DNA from: Schistocephalus solidus
Lineage: Eukaryota > Platyhelminthes > Cestoda > Diphyllobothriidea > Diphyllobothriidae
Length of the DNA stretch: 64,000 nt
Assembly: GCA_017591395.1 (NCBI GenBank)
Contig: WEDG01005101.1
Location: 1-64,000, forward strand
Direction of reading: 5' to 3'
Shown here: positions 46,446-57,033 of the stretch, piece after piece
How the letters are laid out: each line of letters opens with the position of its first letter
Numbering within the stretch: the stretch's first letter is position 1
The notes under the pieces: model-generated
What the model was told of the DNA's origin: nothing
Databases searched by the model: none
The model's input: only the letters and a program-made list of their open reading frames with translations
Translations under genes and position numbers: made by a program

Positions 46446-46718
46446 GGTTAAATGCAATAACCTCGACTTTGCTAACATAAACCATGAAAACAATAAATTA
46501 TTTCGTAAGCACTCTAGATTGGCATAGCATATTCTCAATCAACGATCTAAATTTTTCCGTGAGCTATTGCAGAGCCTCACAGAAACAAAATCCAGGCTTT
46601 TATCCCGTTTAAGAATTTTTAATTCACATACAGCTTCTTCTACTGTTCCGCATTTTTCTCCAGAACAGACTTAAAAAAATTACGAAAAGCAACTTAAAAG
46701 ATTCATCTAAAAAGCTCT

Positions 46719-48298
46719 TTGTCAGTTCTTTTAAGGATTGCACAAATATTTGAATTAGCATCGAGAATAAGGCTGGCGCGAGATAAGTGTAGGGAGTCTC
46801 GGGCACTAAGTGATGCCAATTCATCCAAATCTGTTGCTCAAATCTTTCATGTTCGGTCATCGGCTAAACGTCTGAATGTAACGCCGCCCTTACTCGACTG
46901 TAACAAAAAAATTTGTAACAGATGATTTGGGCAAAGCAGAATTGTTAAACTCGTTTTTTGCCAACCACTTTACCACTGAAACTAACCCCACTCCCACAAT
47001 TCCTCCGCTTTCGAATTCGCTTCTAACAACTATTAATTTCTCGCCTTCATGTATTCAAAAAGAAATAGCTCACCTAAAAAATTCACATTCAGTTGGAACT
47101 GATAACATTCCAAACTCACTTATTAAACAGTTAAAGGATTTTCCACCTTCACTAAGCAAATTATTCTCAGTATTTCTCGAAAATGGTTTCTTCCCCGATT
47201 ATTGGAAAACTTCTATTATAATACCAGTTTTTAAATCTGGTTCCCGCTCGGACATTCATAACTATCGCGGTGTTCATAAAACGCCCTCTCTTGCTAAACT
47301 CTTAGAAAAACTAATTGCAAAACAAATCACGGATTTTTTGCATAAGCAATAAAATTATCAACTCTTTCCAACACGGCTTCTTACCGGACCGTTCTTGTGA
47401 AACCTGCCACATGTCTTTTCTAAATCTACTAACCTCTCTTCGTAATGATCATCTATCTGTAGTAGTTATCTATTTTGATCTTAGTAAGGCATTCGATAAG
47501 GTGCCTCATAAACGACTTCTAGCTAAACTAGAAGCTATAGGATTTCGTAGTCCCCTTACTGACTTTATTAGATCATACCTAAATGATCGAAAACAAAAAG
47601 TTTTAGTAGGGTCCTCATACTCAAGTGCTACCCCGATTGTTAGTGGTGTCCTTCAAGGTACCGTATTAGGTCCTTTTGTTGTTCTTACTGTATATAAATG
47701 ATATTTCATCGATAGTTAAACATTCTCAATCTTTTATTTATGCTGATGACCTCAAATGCGTGTATTCCTTCTCTAACTCTACAACCAAATGGTGCCTAGA
47801 ACAAATTCATTCAGACTTAGACGCTCATTCGGCCTGGAGCTCCACATGGCTAATGGAGTTCTCACCTACTAAGTGTCGCTACATGAGTTTTGGGCCTGTA
47901 AGGCTGCCGCAACCTCTTATCTTTGAAGGTTGCCATATTTATTTATTTATTTATTTAGAATTTATATTTGGAAGGTACTGTCTATGATTGAATGTTCCTC
48001 CATTAAGGACTTGGGCTTAAGCTACACCAATAAATTAGATCTCTTGCCTCATGTCGATAGAATAACGGCCAAAGCTGCTCAGATTTGCGGCTTTTTTTCT
48101 TATAATTTCTACCTTCCTGAAATTAAATTAAGACTTTATCGTATGTTTGTTCTTCCCATTCTTGAATTTCGCTGTCCTTTCTTCGGTTTGATGAACGAAT
48201 CTAGCCGTTCAAAAATTGAAAATGTCCAAAGACATTTCACAAAAAACTCTTATTTCCGACTCTTTCAACTACTTCCTACTCAACAAGATGCCAGCTAA
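46719..48298 (+). pseudogene. Family E reverse transcriptase
   Basis: Linker and fingers (46927-47352): AELLNSFFANHFTTETN, LKNSHSVGTDNIPNSLIKQL and WKTSIIIPVFKSGSRSDIHN. 47315-47701: QHGFLPDRSCETCHMSFLNL, VIYFDLSKAFDKVPHKRLL (motif A) and GVLQGTVLGP. 47676-47987: LLYINDISSIVKHSQSFIYA followed by DDLKCVYSF (YADD at residues 22-25). 47990-48298 carries the thumb: SSIKDLGLSYTNKLDLLPHV, AQICGFFSYNFYLPEIKLRL and LPILEFRCPFFGLMNESSRS. A 49-bp foreign piece at 47935-47983 splits the last two. Confidence 0.85.
47935..47983 (-). mobile_element. Minute LINE 3'-end insertion inside the family E RT
   Basis: Read on the minus strand: AGACAGTACCTTCC, AAATATAAATTC, then a (TAAA)n tail. The first two blocks equal the 3' end of family E itself (49219-49256), with about 11 bases deleted between them. 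The surrounding RT frame resumes on both sides when this piece is left out. It is therefore a heavily 5'-truncated retroposition of a family E-like 3' end. Confidence 0.75.
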
Positions 48299-49003
48299 CG
48301 AAGCTAACATTTATTTGGGTCAGGAGACTTGAAGCAGGCTTTTGTCTCCTTTTTCGGCTTAATAATAGTTCAACTCTCCCAAAGCTTTCTGTCATTACCC
48401 CTGTTAGTCTTCCTTATAACCTAAGAAATTCTGCACTAATTATACCTCCCCCAGCATCCTCCACGCGTAAACGCTCTCTCTTCTTTGATTCTAGGCATAG
48501 TTTTCTTTTGAATAACTTGCCAATTGAAATTAGGTCGTTAACTAGTCTCTCTGCATTCAAGCGAATACTGCACATTTATCTTAACACTGATTCTATTAAC
48601 CTTTTATTTTCCTCATCTTTTCCCAGTAGCTTCCCCATGACTCGGAGAAAGGACCATCGGGAATTCGAGTAACCCTCTTGAAACTATATTTACGCTACCT
48701 CGAGACGCCCATGAACTATGATGTCTCCTTATATCACCCGTCGTCCAAACGATGACGTCATTCGTGCGTACACATTCGATGGTCCACAGTCTTAAATGAT
48801 GCGGTTTCTTTGGATACTAACCATCATCAGAATTCAATTCTGGATCCTATGATGCTGAGGACTTCAGTTCATTGACGCATTTTCGTGAGATTCTGTTTCA
48901 TACGCCTAAGTGATCAAGAACGAATCACCTCGACGTTTCATTATCTCATTCTGAAATGCTACTGCAGTAATACCCTATTCAACCACCTGACCATTTTTTC
49001 TTA

Positions 49004-49084
49004 AGCAGTTTTTTTCTCCTACCTTCTATTCGAAATGAAGGCCTATTGAACTCTGCCTCCATTTTAATGGTAGGAGTTTTTTTT
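49004..49084 (+). promoter_or_regulatory. 3'UTR RNA structure, ENE-like (family E)
   Basis: Inner helix of eight perfect pairs, CUCCUACC (49016-49023) with GGUAGGAG (49069-49076). U7 lies on the 5' side (49009-49015) and U8 on the 3' side (49077-49084). The outer helix is weak: AAGCAG (49003-49008) faces CUAGUU with about four of six pairs. A UUUUAAAAAC tract follows some 30 nt downstream. The inner helix differs in sequence from the C and D families but keeps pairing. Confidence 0.55.
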
Positions 49085-50394
49085 CTAGTTCTATTTTTTC
49101 TAGTTCACCATTAATTTTAAAAACATCGCTTACTGTTGACATTGCAGGACAAGTTATGAATTTGTACATTTAATCTGCACACATTGTCATAACTTTATTT
49201 CGTTACTAATGTTTGCTTAGACAGTACCTTCCCGGTGCTAACCAAATATAAATTCCAAATTCCAAATTAGTTCCTACTTGTCTAACCGCAGCCAGAAGGT
49301 CTTAGTAGGTAAAAGCTACTCCATGCCTCAGCCGATCGCGAGTGGTTTTTTTAAAGCACGGTTGTAGGTCCCGTTCTCTTTATACTGTACATACATAAAA
49401 TTTCAAATTGTCTCACAAATTCACAACATTTTGTTTACGCAGGCGATTTTAAGTGCATTTCTTCATTTTTTAAAGACTGACAAAAGTTGCGTTGATAAAA
49501 TCAACAGTGATCTTCTTGTGCTCTCACGTTGGAAATGTACTTGGCAGATGGTGTTTTCGTCATCCAAGAGTAGTTTCATGTGTTTTGGCCCCGCAAAACT
49601 TCCTGGACCCCTAGTATTTTAAAATAGTACACTTTTAGAATGATCAACCATAAAACACTTAGCTCTATGTTACATGAATATCCTAGCATTATCGCCTCAT
49701 GCAGATCGAATTTCCGCAAAGGCTTCACAGTTATGTGGTTTTATATCACATAATCTTTTTCTTCCGGAAATAAAGTTAAACCTGTACCGCGTAGTTGTTC
49801 TTCCTTTTGTAGAATCCTGCTGCCCCTTCTTTGGGCTGATGAACGCCTCTGACCACAGGAAGATTTAAAAAGTTAGAGGGTTTTTACTAGAAGACTATTT
49901 TCTCTCCCTGGATCCAGTATCTCTAATACGGATTGATGCCAGTTAGCAAACATTAAATTTCTTAGGGTAAGAAGACTCGGAGCCGGTCTTTGCTTCCTGT
50001 TTCGCGTTTACCCTAGCCAAAATCTCCCACGAATTAACGCTCTCACACCGGTAGATTGACCCTATGCCACTCGTAATTCCTACATGATCATTTTACCATC
50101 CCTTAGCTCCACAACTAATCGTTCTCAGTTTTTTGCCTCCAAATATACTTTTATCTGGAATAATCTTCCACTGCAAATTGGGTTTTTATCTACATTAGCT
50201 ATTTTCAAAACAAAATTACGCAAACATTTAACTTTGGAAGATTTAAAGTCCTTATTGTCTGTTTCCTTCGCAAACTCTTAACTTTGGGATTTCGAAAAGG
50301 GTCTTCCTGTTATTTAAGGCAGCTACTTGATATTATATTGGTCTCTAATTATATTTCCATCGTGTTCTGCAAAGTCCATCTTTGCATTCACATT

Positions 50395-51078
50395 TTAATA
50401 ATAATAATAATACTAATCGTTGTATTAAATGCCGGTTTACAGGCACTGTCAGATGAAATATTCAGTTGGTAGAGGCTGGCAGTGAAAAAAAAACTCCTGA
50501 ATATATATCATTATAAGTGTTTATCATATCTTTATGTTATTCAGGAGAAAAAACTGCTTCCTGTTAGGATGATGGCAATTCAGATCAGGGAAGGGCTAAC
50601 ACAATTGAAGTCTGTATGCAGTCTCTCTGTCTTTGCTAGGAATCGGGATTCTGCCACAGGCAAGAAAGCATCCGTGTACGGTTGCTTACCGTCTGCTGAA
50701 GAAGTCAACGGGTGCAGGCTACAGAGACGGTGCCGTATCCCTCAAGGTAAAACCTGGGATCGGGTTCAGATGCGGTGAACAGGAAAAAGATTCTACCGTG
50801 TTGGTGCCCAGAATTCTTGGAAACTGTTCTGAACGCAAAAAAACTAGTAATAGTTATCTTAAACAAAGAATAACTTCGCTAGATTTTTATATAAGGGGAA
50901 GTTTATTCCACATGGCCATGGCGTTTACCAAAAAGAACCATCGATACTAAACTGTGCGATCTAATGGAAAAAATAAAAAGACATTGCGATGACTGCTGCG
51001 CCGAGGATGGTCAAGCTGCCTCACAGTGGTAAGGGGAATAAATGTACGACTTTTCAAAAGCTTAACCAGCAAAAAGAG
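50395..51078 (-). mobile_element. Family D LINE 3' end inserted in family C
   Basis: The minus strand repeats the end of the family D element. RQLDHPRRSSHRNVFLFF matches LRHLDHSRRTSHRDVFFYFF (60760-60820), and the 3'UTR follows to a (TATT)n-like tail next to 50395. 5'-truncated at about 51078. Removing it restores the continuity of the family C 3'UTR, so D inserted after C. Confidence 0.85.
50479..50557 (-). promoter_or_regulatory. 3'UTR RNA structure, ENE-like (family D, inserted copy)
   Basis: Sense orientation: outer helix GCAGU (50557-50553) with ACUGC (50483-50479), U5 (50552-50548) facing U9 plus C (50493-50484), and inner helix CUCCUGAAUA / UAUUCAGGAG of ten perfect pairs (50547-50538 with 50503-50494). 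It is longer and of different sequence from the family C inner helix, while the U-loops and the outer GCAGU/ACUGC are kept. Confidence 0.65.
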
Positions 51079-51737
51079 TGTCCTTTAAAACAAGCATCAC
51101 TGACTCTTGACAACCTTAATACTTTCCTCCGATTTTGCGACCCCGACGATGGTCTCTAGGTTCAGTTGATGATCAAGGCGGGTTCTGAGGGTTTTGCCTC
51201 TTTGATTGGTAGACTATGCAGTCAGCAAGATCGCATCTCGATGATGATATCATGACCTCCACTTTCCTCTTTTCGTTTCGACTCTGGTGTCCACGATAAG
51301 TCCTATTCTCTCGCCTCCACTGGTGGTTACAAACAGTTGACCTGACTGCTATATTATCTCTCACACGACAAGGAGCGTTCCGAACCCTAATACGTTGTCA
51401 GAACATCACAGTACTATCCCATTGCATCTAGCTATTAATTTTTAAGAGACGCAGTTTTATTTCTTCACTTTTTAAATTGGTGGCTTTCCAAACACCACCT
51501 CAGATTTAACCGTACGCTTTTTTCACTGCTTCTTTTCTAGTTCACCGTATAGGTCCATGATTGTTGCTGATTGTTTAAGAAATGGCAAATCTTTCTGAAT
51601 CGGATATGCCTACCATATTGTTCATTTCTGCTGTTAATATGGCTGCTCACATAGTGCAGCAATTATCTTCTTTTTATTTATATAAACCATGATACTAAGT
51701 TTGAAATGATGGGGCTCTCTGGGCCTAACATATACAA

Positions 51738-51830
51738 TTCCTTATAACTTAAGAAATTCTGCACTTATTATATGGCCTCTTGCATACTTCGCATGTAAAA
51801 ACTCTCGATTCTTTACTTCTAGGTATAGAA
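51738..51830 (+). mobile_element. Family E fragment (RT C-terminal region)
   Basis: Matches 48410-48500 of family E: TCCTTATAACYTAAGAAATTCTGCAC, then TCTTTRMTTCTAGGYATAG. It follows directly on the end of the family C 3'UTR. Confidence 0.7.
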
Positions 51831-51924
51831 GAAGACGTGAAGGCGTTCTTTGGGACCATAATTTTAGTCATTGACGTTTCGAACTCTCACGTGAGCACAT
51901 CGTCAAGGAATAAAAGACTGAACA

Positions 51925-52398
51925 GCATTTTTTCAATTCAATTTATTGAGGGAAATAGGCATGGGCCTTTGAATACCCTATTTGTAACGTAAAATTAAGT
52001 GCGGTATACAGAGAAACCATGTGGGTTGTCAAAGGTACAAAAGGCAGTCATAAAATTTGACACGTGGTGCACGACTCTCGAGGGTTAAGATAAATTCCTC
52101 ATCGCTCAGGCTCGTTTTGGAACATAAAACTGTCAAGGTTCCTTTTAAAACTTTCCAGCGATGGTGACATCATAACGTCTTTAGGGAGGGAATTCCATGG
52201 TTTAACCACTCTGGCAGAGAAGGACTATTTGCGCACATCCAGTCTCGCCTGCTGGACACGCAGTTTTAATGGGTGACCTCGGAGATGGGTCGTGGCGGCA
52301 AATTCAAAGAAGTCCGAGATTTCCAGGCAAAAATCCAATCACTTCACAATGCGGAATGTCTGCAGGAGATCACCACGCCAACAACCTATTTTACTCAC
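51925..52398 (-). mobile_element. CR1-like LINE 3' fragment
   Basis: Minus-strand translation: WRGDLLQTFRIVK, EISDFFEFAATTHLRGHPLK, LRVQQARLDVRK, ARVVKPWNSLPKDVMMS and LESFKRNLDSFM. These match the C-terminal blocks at 38.9 kb with two stops inside. The 3' end carries AATAAATTGAATTG (51944-51931), a pentamer-type tail related to the one at 39463. It is 5'-truncated where family E sequence begins. Confidence 0.8.
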
Positions 52399-52585
52399 AT
52401 CAACATCTTAGATAGGCCTTCGAAGATGTGCCTCATAAACGACATCTAGCTAAACTAGATGCTGCAAAATTTCATATTCCCCTTACTGAATTTATTAGAT
52501 CATACCTATCTGATCGAAAACAAAAAGTTTAAGTGGAGTCCTCATACTCAAGTGCTTCCCCAATTGTGAGTGTCGTTCAAGGTAC

Positions 52586-54360
52586 CGTATAAATAAATAA
52601 ATAAATAAATAAATTGTATATTTAAGGCCCAGAGAGCCCCGTCATTTCAAACTTAGTATCGCGGTATAAATAAATACAAAGTGGATAATTGCTGCTCTAT
52701 GTGAGCAGCCATATTAACAGCAGAAATTAACATTATGGTAGGCATATCCGATTCAGAACGATTTGCCATTTTTTAAAAACAATAGACAACAATCTTTTAA
52801 CATAAACGGTGAACTAGAAAAGAAGCAGTAAAAAACTCCTACGGTAAATTGGGCGGAGTTCAGCGAGCCGCCAATTTAAAAAAATAGGAGAAAAAAACTG
52901 CTTCACTAAAACATTAATAGCTAGATGCAACGGGATAGATCTACGATGATGCTGACAACGTATGAGGGTTCGGAACGCTCCTTGTCGTGTGAGAGATAAT
53001 ATAGCAGTCAGAGCTACTGTTTGTAACCACCAGTGGAGGTGAGAGAGGACGGACTCATCGTGGACACCAGGGTCAAAGCGAAGACGGGACAGTAGAGGTC
53101 ATGAGATCATAATTGAGATGCGACCTTGCCGACTGCATAGTCCCCCAATCAAAGAAGCAAAACTATCAGAACCCGCCTTGATCCTCAACTGAACCTGGAG
53201 ATCATCGTCGGGGTTGCAAAAGCGGAGGAAAGTACCAAGGTTGTCAAGACTTGGCGATGTTTGTTTAAAATGAGGGGGGGCAAAAAGTAAATGCAAAGAT
53301 TGACTCTGCAAAAGATGATGGATATATAATAAGAGACCATTATAAGTTCAAGGGAACTGCCTCAAATACCAGGAGGACCCTTTTCGAAATCCAAAAATTG
53401 CGAGTTAGGGAAGGAAACAGACAATAAGGACTTTTTATCTTCCGAAGTTAAATGTTTGCGTAACTTTGTTTTGAAAATAGCTAATGTGGACAACAACCTG
53501 ATTTGCAGTGGAAGATTATTCCAGATGAAAGCATATTTGGAGGCAAAAAACTGAGACCGGTTAGTTGTGGAGCTAAGGGGTGGTGAAATGATCATGGAGG
53601 AATTACGAGTGGCATAGGGTCGATCTACCGGAGTAAGAGCGTTAATTCGTGGGAGATTGGGGCTAGAGTTAACGCGAAACAGGAAGCAGAGACCGGCTTC
53701 GAGTCTTCTAACCCACAGAAATTTAATGTTTGCTAACTGGCATCTATCCGTATAAGAGATACTGGATCCAGGAAGAGAAAATAGTCTTCGAGTAAAAACC
53801 CTTTGAACTTTTTCAATCTTACTGCGGTCAGAGGCGTTCATCAGCCCAAAGAGGGGACACCAGTATTCTAGAATAGGAAGAACAAACATGCGGTACAGGT
53901 CTAAATTTATTTCCGGAAGGAAGAAATTGTGCGATATAAAACCACATATCTGTGCAGCCTTTGCAGAATTTCGATCTGCTTGAGGTGATAATGCTAGCTT
54001 GTTCGTGTAACTTAGACCTAAGTCTTTTATGGTTGATTTTTCCTAAAGTGTACTATTTTGAAATACGATGGGTCCAGGAAGCTTAGCGGGACCAAAACAC
54101 ATAAAACTACTCTTGGATGAAGAAAACTCCATCTGCCAAGTACAGCTCCAACGTGAGAGCATAAGTAGATCAGTGTTGATTTTATCCACGCAACTATTGG
54201 CAGTGTCTTTAGAAAATGAATAAATGCACTTGAGATCGTCAGCGTAAACGAAAGTTTGTGAATTTGTGAGTAAAGCTGAAATTGCGTTTATGTACAAAAT
54301 AAAGAGAAGGGGACCTAGAACCGTGCCTTGAAAAACGCCACTCATGATCGGTTGAGGCGT
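52586..54360 (-). mobile_element. Family C LINE copy, 5'-truncated, inserted in family E
   Basis: TTTA-repeat tail at 52586-52614, then 3'UTR, ENE-like structure, and RT from GVFQGTVLGPLLFILYINA onward. 54345-54043 holds TFVYADDLKCIYSFSKDTAN (YADD intact). 53889-53362 holds MFVLPILEYWCPLFGLMNAS and the C-terminal SLPGSSISYTDRCQLANIKF, RRLEAGLCFLFRVNS and FIWNNLPLQIRLL. The 175-codon C-terminal frame is unbroken, so the copy is fairly young. Its flanks join perfectly in family E, which dates it as the later event. Confidence 0.85.
52822..52904 (-). promoter_or_regulatory. 3'UTR RNA structure, ENE-like (family C copy 3)
   Basis: Sense: GAAGCAGU / ACUGCUUC outer helix (8 pairs; 52904-52897 with 52829-52822), U6 facing U6 (52896-52891 and 52835-52830), inner helix CUCCUA / UAGGAG (52890-52885 with 52841-52836). 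The loop U counts differ from copy 1 (5 and 7) while both helices are identical, so drift is tolerated in loop length only. Confidence 0.65.
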
Positions 54361-54876
54361 CGAGTTGCTATCAGGTCCTCTTTTTTTTAATTTACATAAA
54401 TGATATTTCTTCGAGCGCTAAACATTCTCAATCTTGTATTAATGCTGATGCCCTTAAATGCGTGTATTTATTCTCTAACTCTACGGCCGAACGAAGCACA
54501 GAAAAAACTCAGTCAGACTTAAACGCTCTTTCGGCATGGAGCTCAACATGGCTTATCGAGTTCTCACCTCAGTGTCGCTTCATTGGTTTTGGGCCTTTAA
54601 GGCTGCAGAAACCTGTTTTTTTAAAAGTTGCCCTTTGATTCAATATTCCTTCATCAAGGTGTTGGGCTTAAGTATTACCAATAAATTAGACGCTGCGCCT
54701 CATGCCGATAAAATTACGGCCAAAGCTGCTCAGATGTGCGAAATTATTTCTTATAATTTCTAACTTCCTGAAATTAAATTTTGACTTTATCGTATGTTTT
54801 TACTTCCCGTTATTGACTTTTGCTGTCCTTTCTTAGGTTTCATGAACGAATCTAGCAATTCAAAAATTGAAATTAA

Positions 54877-55147
54877 TTCAGTATAATTCAGTATATAAGG
54901 AAGATAGGCAGAGCCTTTGAAAACCCTATTAACAGATAGACGCTAGCAAAACAAGCAAATGTTACATGGCGATAGTATAAGTGCATCAAGCGTTCTTTAA
55001 ACATTTCAACGCTTTCAGCCTGAACAACTGAGGCTGATAGTTTGTTCCATTCGTCAATCACCCGTTGGGAAAAGAAGTTGGCCCGCACTTCAAGTTTGGC
55101 GTGATTTTTTTTCAGTTTTTATTGGTGACCTCGGAGACTTGTTATGT
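54877..55147 (-). mobile_element. Family A LINE 3' end
   Basis: The minus strand reads RANFFSQRVIDEWNKLSASVV followed by QAESVEMFKERL, matching the C-terminal tail of family A at 16393-16671. Its 3'UTR is near-identical to 16274-16392, including the ATACTGAATT terminal repeat (two units, 54880-54898). 5'-truncated at about 55146, where CCCTAATAGCAAT follows. Confidence 0.85.
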
Positions 55148-55162
55148 TCCCTAATAGCAATT

Positions 55163-55225
55163 CGGACGCGAATCGGATCCGACAGTACGAATTTTTGGAC
55201 GCGAATCGGATCCGAAAATTCGTAT
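55163..55225. repeat. Short direct and inverted repeat
   Basis: GGACGCGAATCGGATCCGA occurs twice (55164 and 55198). The second copy forms the loop of a perfect 10-bp stem, TACGAATTTT (55186-55195) with AAAATTCGTA (55215-55224). Function unknown. Confidence 0.7.
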
Positions 55226-55849
55226 CTCGTTTTTCAACCGCACAGCGGAACCCCTTACTCCTTTGGTTGACGCCCATACTAGCTAAACGGTTAAAAAAAC
55301 GATCCCTAATACATTCTAATCGAATAGTTATTGACGATAAGGTGATTCGCGGAAGACTGAGTGAGCAAGTAAAATTTATTTTGTTTAAAAATTTGCAAAG
55401 CGTAAGTGTACAAAAATAAATCTTATAAATTTCTCCTAATCAGTAGTCCTGTGTTGATGGACCCGGCAATCCCTCAGCCGTTTCATGAGGTATCCACACT
55501 GTAATGAAAATACAATAAAATTAGTGATGGTGAGTAAGCGATGCGCACGTTTTTATGCAGTAAATGTTTGTATACAACGTTGATAATTGAAATCTACTTA
55601 CCATCAGCACAGTGCCCCAGGGCTGCCTTTTCTGCAGTCAGTCATATGCCTTTTTAAATGCATTTTTAAAAGCTCGTTCAAGCTGTAATTTGTCGGCCTT
55701 TTACGGAATATTCCAAAGATTGAACCTGTTTGCGGTGCACATGAATTAGTTAATAATGAGAAATTACTTACCCAAAAGAATTCCGTATAAAGGGGAGAGG
55801 AATAAGGCCTTTGTGTCCTGGTGGCGACCGAAGAAACGTAGCCGGTAGG
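55226..55849. other. No recognised gene
   Basis: The plus-strand ORF to 55419 is basic (RLKKRSLIHSNR) but has no motif. Nothing else. Confidence 0.3.
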
Positions 55850-56215
55850 TCAACTATTCAGCGAAGAGCGATGTGAAAACGCGATCAGCAAAATTGCTGA
55901 CGCTATCGCCGCCAAGGGAGGCCATATGGGTTACCTAGTTACACGGTTATTAATGTCCAGACAACCTACCAAGTGCTGTCAATATGCCCTCTCTGCGACG
56001 GCTTTAGGCAGGGCATGTACTTCGTCAAGGGTCGACATTTGTTGTACAATCGGACATCTTGCAGTAGGCTGGGGCGCCTGTGTGCCGCAGCTACCAATGT
56101 GCTCATCCAGGCGATGCCGTGTGGCCGCCACCTCCACTTTCTAAGCCTGAAAAAGCCTTATTTCTTGCATTTGGCTTTGCATTATCCCTCGAAGACTTGC
56201 TTTGATGGCTGATCG
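55850..56215 (+). CDS. Weak exon-like ORF, family unknown
   Basis: Two overlapping plus-strand frames look coding-like. One reads EERCENAISKIADAIAAKGG (from 55863), after a possible acceptor ACTATTCAG. The other reads VLSICPLCDGFRQGMYFVKG (from about 55970), then NRTSCSRLGRLCAAATNVL and MPCGRHLHF. The second has a CPLC pair and eight Cys in about 60 residues, which could mark a small metal-binding or disulfide-rich domain. I cannot name it, and the frames are not joined by a clear intron. Confidence 0.2.
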
Positions 56216-56918
56216 GCTGGGTCGTCTTGTTTTATTACCACGTCGCCTCTTCGTTTGTGCAAAATCCCGTCTAGCAAGATTATCTATTTAAGGTAATGGC
56301 TTACCCGCATGTAAAGGAGACTGAAAAATAGGCAAAGTTATGCTAGAACCACCGCTACAAGATGAATTGTCCTAAAAAATTGTAACGGTGGTAATTGTTC
56401 TGCGTACCGATGACGACGAGAGGAACGGGATGTTTGAAACGAAAACGTTGGAATCTATGGGGCCCAGTATGAAATCCATCTTCAGACATAATGAGCTGCA
56501 ACCCAATAGGAAAAAAGGAATAAGGAATGCAAAAAAAGGTTTCCATAGCAACAGTGAATTCCCACAATGAATAGTTCACAAACAAACGGCTCCATAATTC
56601 TACCTAGGATAGGCCAAAACCCGCGCTTAGTTATCTAATTTATAGGGAGCTCATCAATAGCTAATAAAGTTACAACAATATTGCCTATTAGACGCCTGGT
56701 AGGGTCTCGAAACTGCTCAGTTAACTGTTTCACAAGTACTTAATGACTCACGCCAGCTGTGTGCTCCCTGCATCTGCTTTCAATCGCGGAAGGGGCTCAA
56801 ACCAAAGGCTGAGTCCTTATATTTTCATATTCTTATTGTTGAATATCTTAACTGACTCTCTGTTAATTTTGTGGCAATTCATACATGCAAAACTCAAGTT
56901 CCTTAAGTGTATTGTCAC
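56216..56918. other. No recognised gene
   Basis: No family or repeat partner seen. Short ORFs overlap on both strands. Confidence 0.3.
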
Positions 56919-57015
56919 AAAAAATTGGTTCACGACCTAGTTTTGAATCTGCACCACAAAATTGCTTGGGACCGTCTATCGACGCCTCTACCCGCTCGGC
57001 CATATTGGCAGGGGA
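56919..57015 (-). repeat. tRNA-like Pol III cassette (type II tRNA-like), antisense to LINE ORF1
   Basis: Minus strand: A box TGGCCGAGCGGG (57002-56991) followed by TAGAGGCGTCG, as in Leu/Ser-type tRNAs; a worn B-box region GTGCAGATTCAAAAC (56954-56940); and a T-run terminator (56924-56919). The 5' end of the tRNA-like unit lies only about 20 bp from the presumed ORF1 start of the family D element, head to head. Probably a tRNA-derived SINE or a tRNA relic; no full cloverleaf drawn. Confidence 0.55.
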
Positions 57016-57033
57016 TCTTGTTAAGCAAAGTTA

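Larger units (their letters stand above)
45237..49266 (+). mobile_element. Non-LTR retrotransposon, family E (nearly full length)
   Basis: Plus-strand LINE with a Pro/Ser/Asn-rich leader ORF (45237-45734), endonuclease (about 45750-46445), linker, RT (46927-47985 and on to 48660), a 3'UTR with a U-rich double-helix structure (49004-49084) and a 3' end made of AAATTCC repeats (49246-49266). It is related to family C in protein and 3'UTR. Frameshifts are numerous, and a 49-bp insertion interrupts the RT at 47935. A 5'-truncated family C copy begins at the very next base after its 3' end. Confidence 0.85.
49267..51737 (+). mobile_element. Family C LINE copy, 5'-truncated, split by a family D insertion
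   Basis: Begins with GTTCCTACTTGTCTAACCGC, equal to the family C RT near 36300-36280 (minus). It contains RT pieces at 49431-49622 (SCVDKINSDLLVLSRW), 49674-49868 (HADRISAKASQLCGF) and 50084-50281 (NRSQFFASKYTFIWNNLPLQ), and the 3'UTR to 50394. A family D fragment then intervenes. The 3'UTR resumes at 51079 (CACTGACTCTTGACAACCTT) and runs to about 51737, without the TTTA tail. Its own ENE-like structure near 51450-51531 has decayed: GCAGU/ACUGC remains but the inner helix is lost. Confidence 0.85.
52400..54876 (+). mobile_element. Family E fragment split by a family C insertion
   Basis: The 5' part 52400-52585 matches the RT motif A to motif B region (47480-47665; GTGCCTCATAAACGACWTCTAGC). 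It breaks at GGTACCGTA, exactly within the family E sequence GGTACCGTATTAGGTCC. The 3' part resumes at 54370 with AGGTCCTC and continues through the motif C region (altered to NADALKC) and the thumb (NKLDAAPHADKITAKAAQMC) to 54876, where family A follows. The inserted family C copy occupies 52586-54360. Confidence 0.8.
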
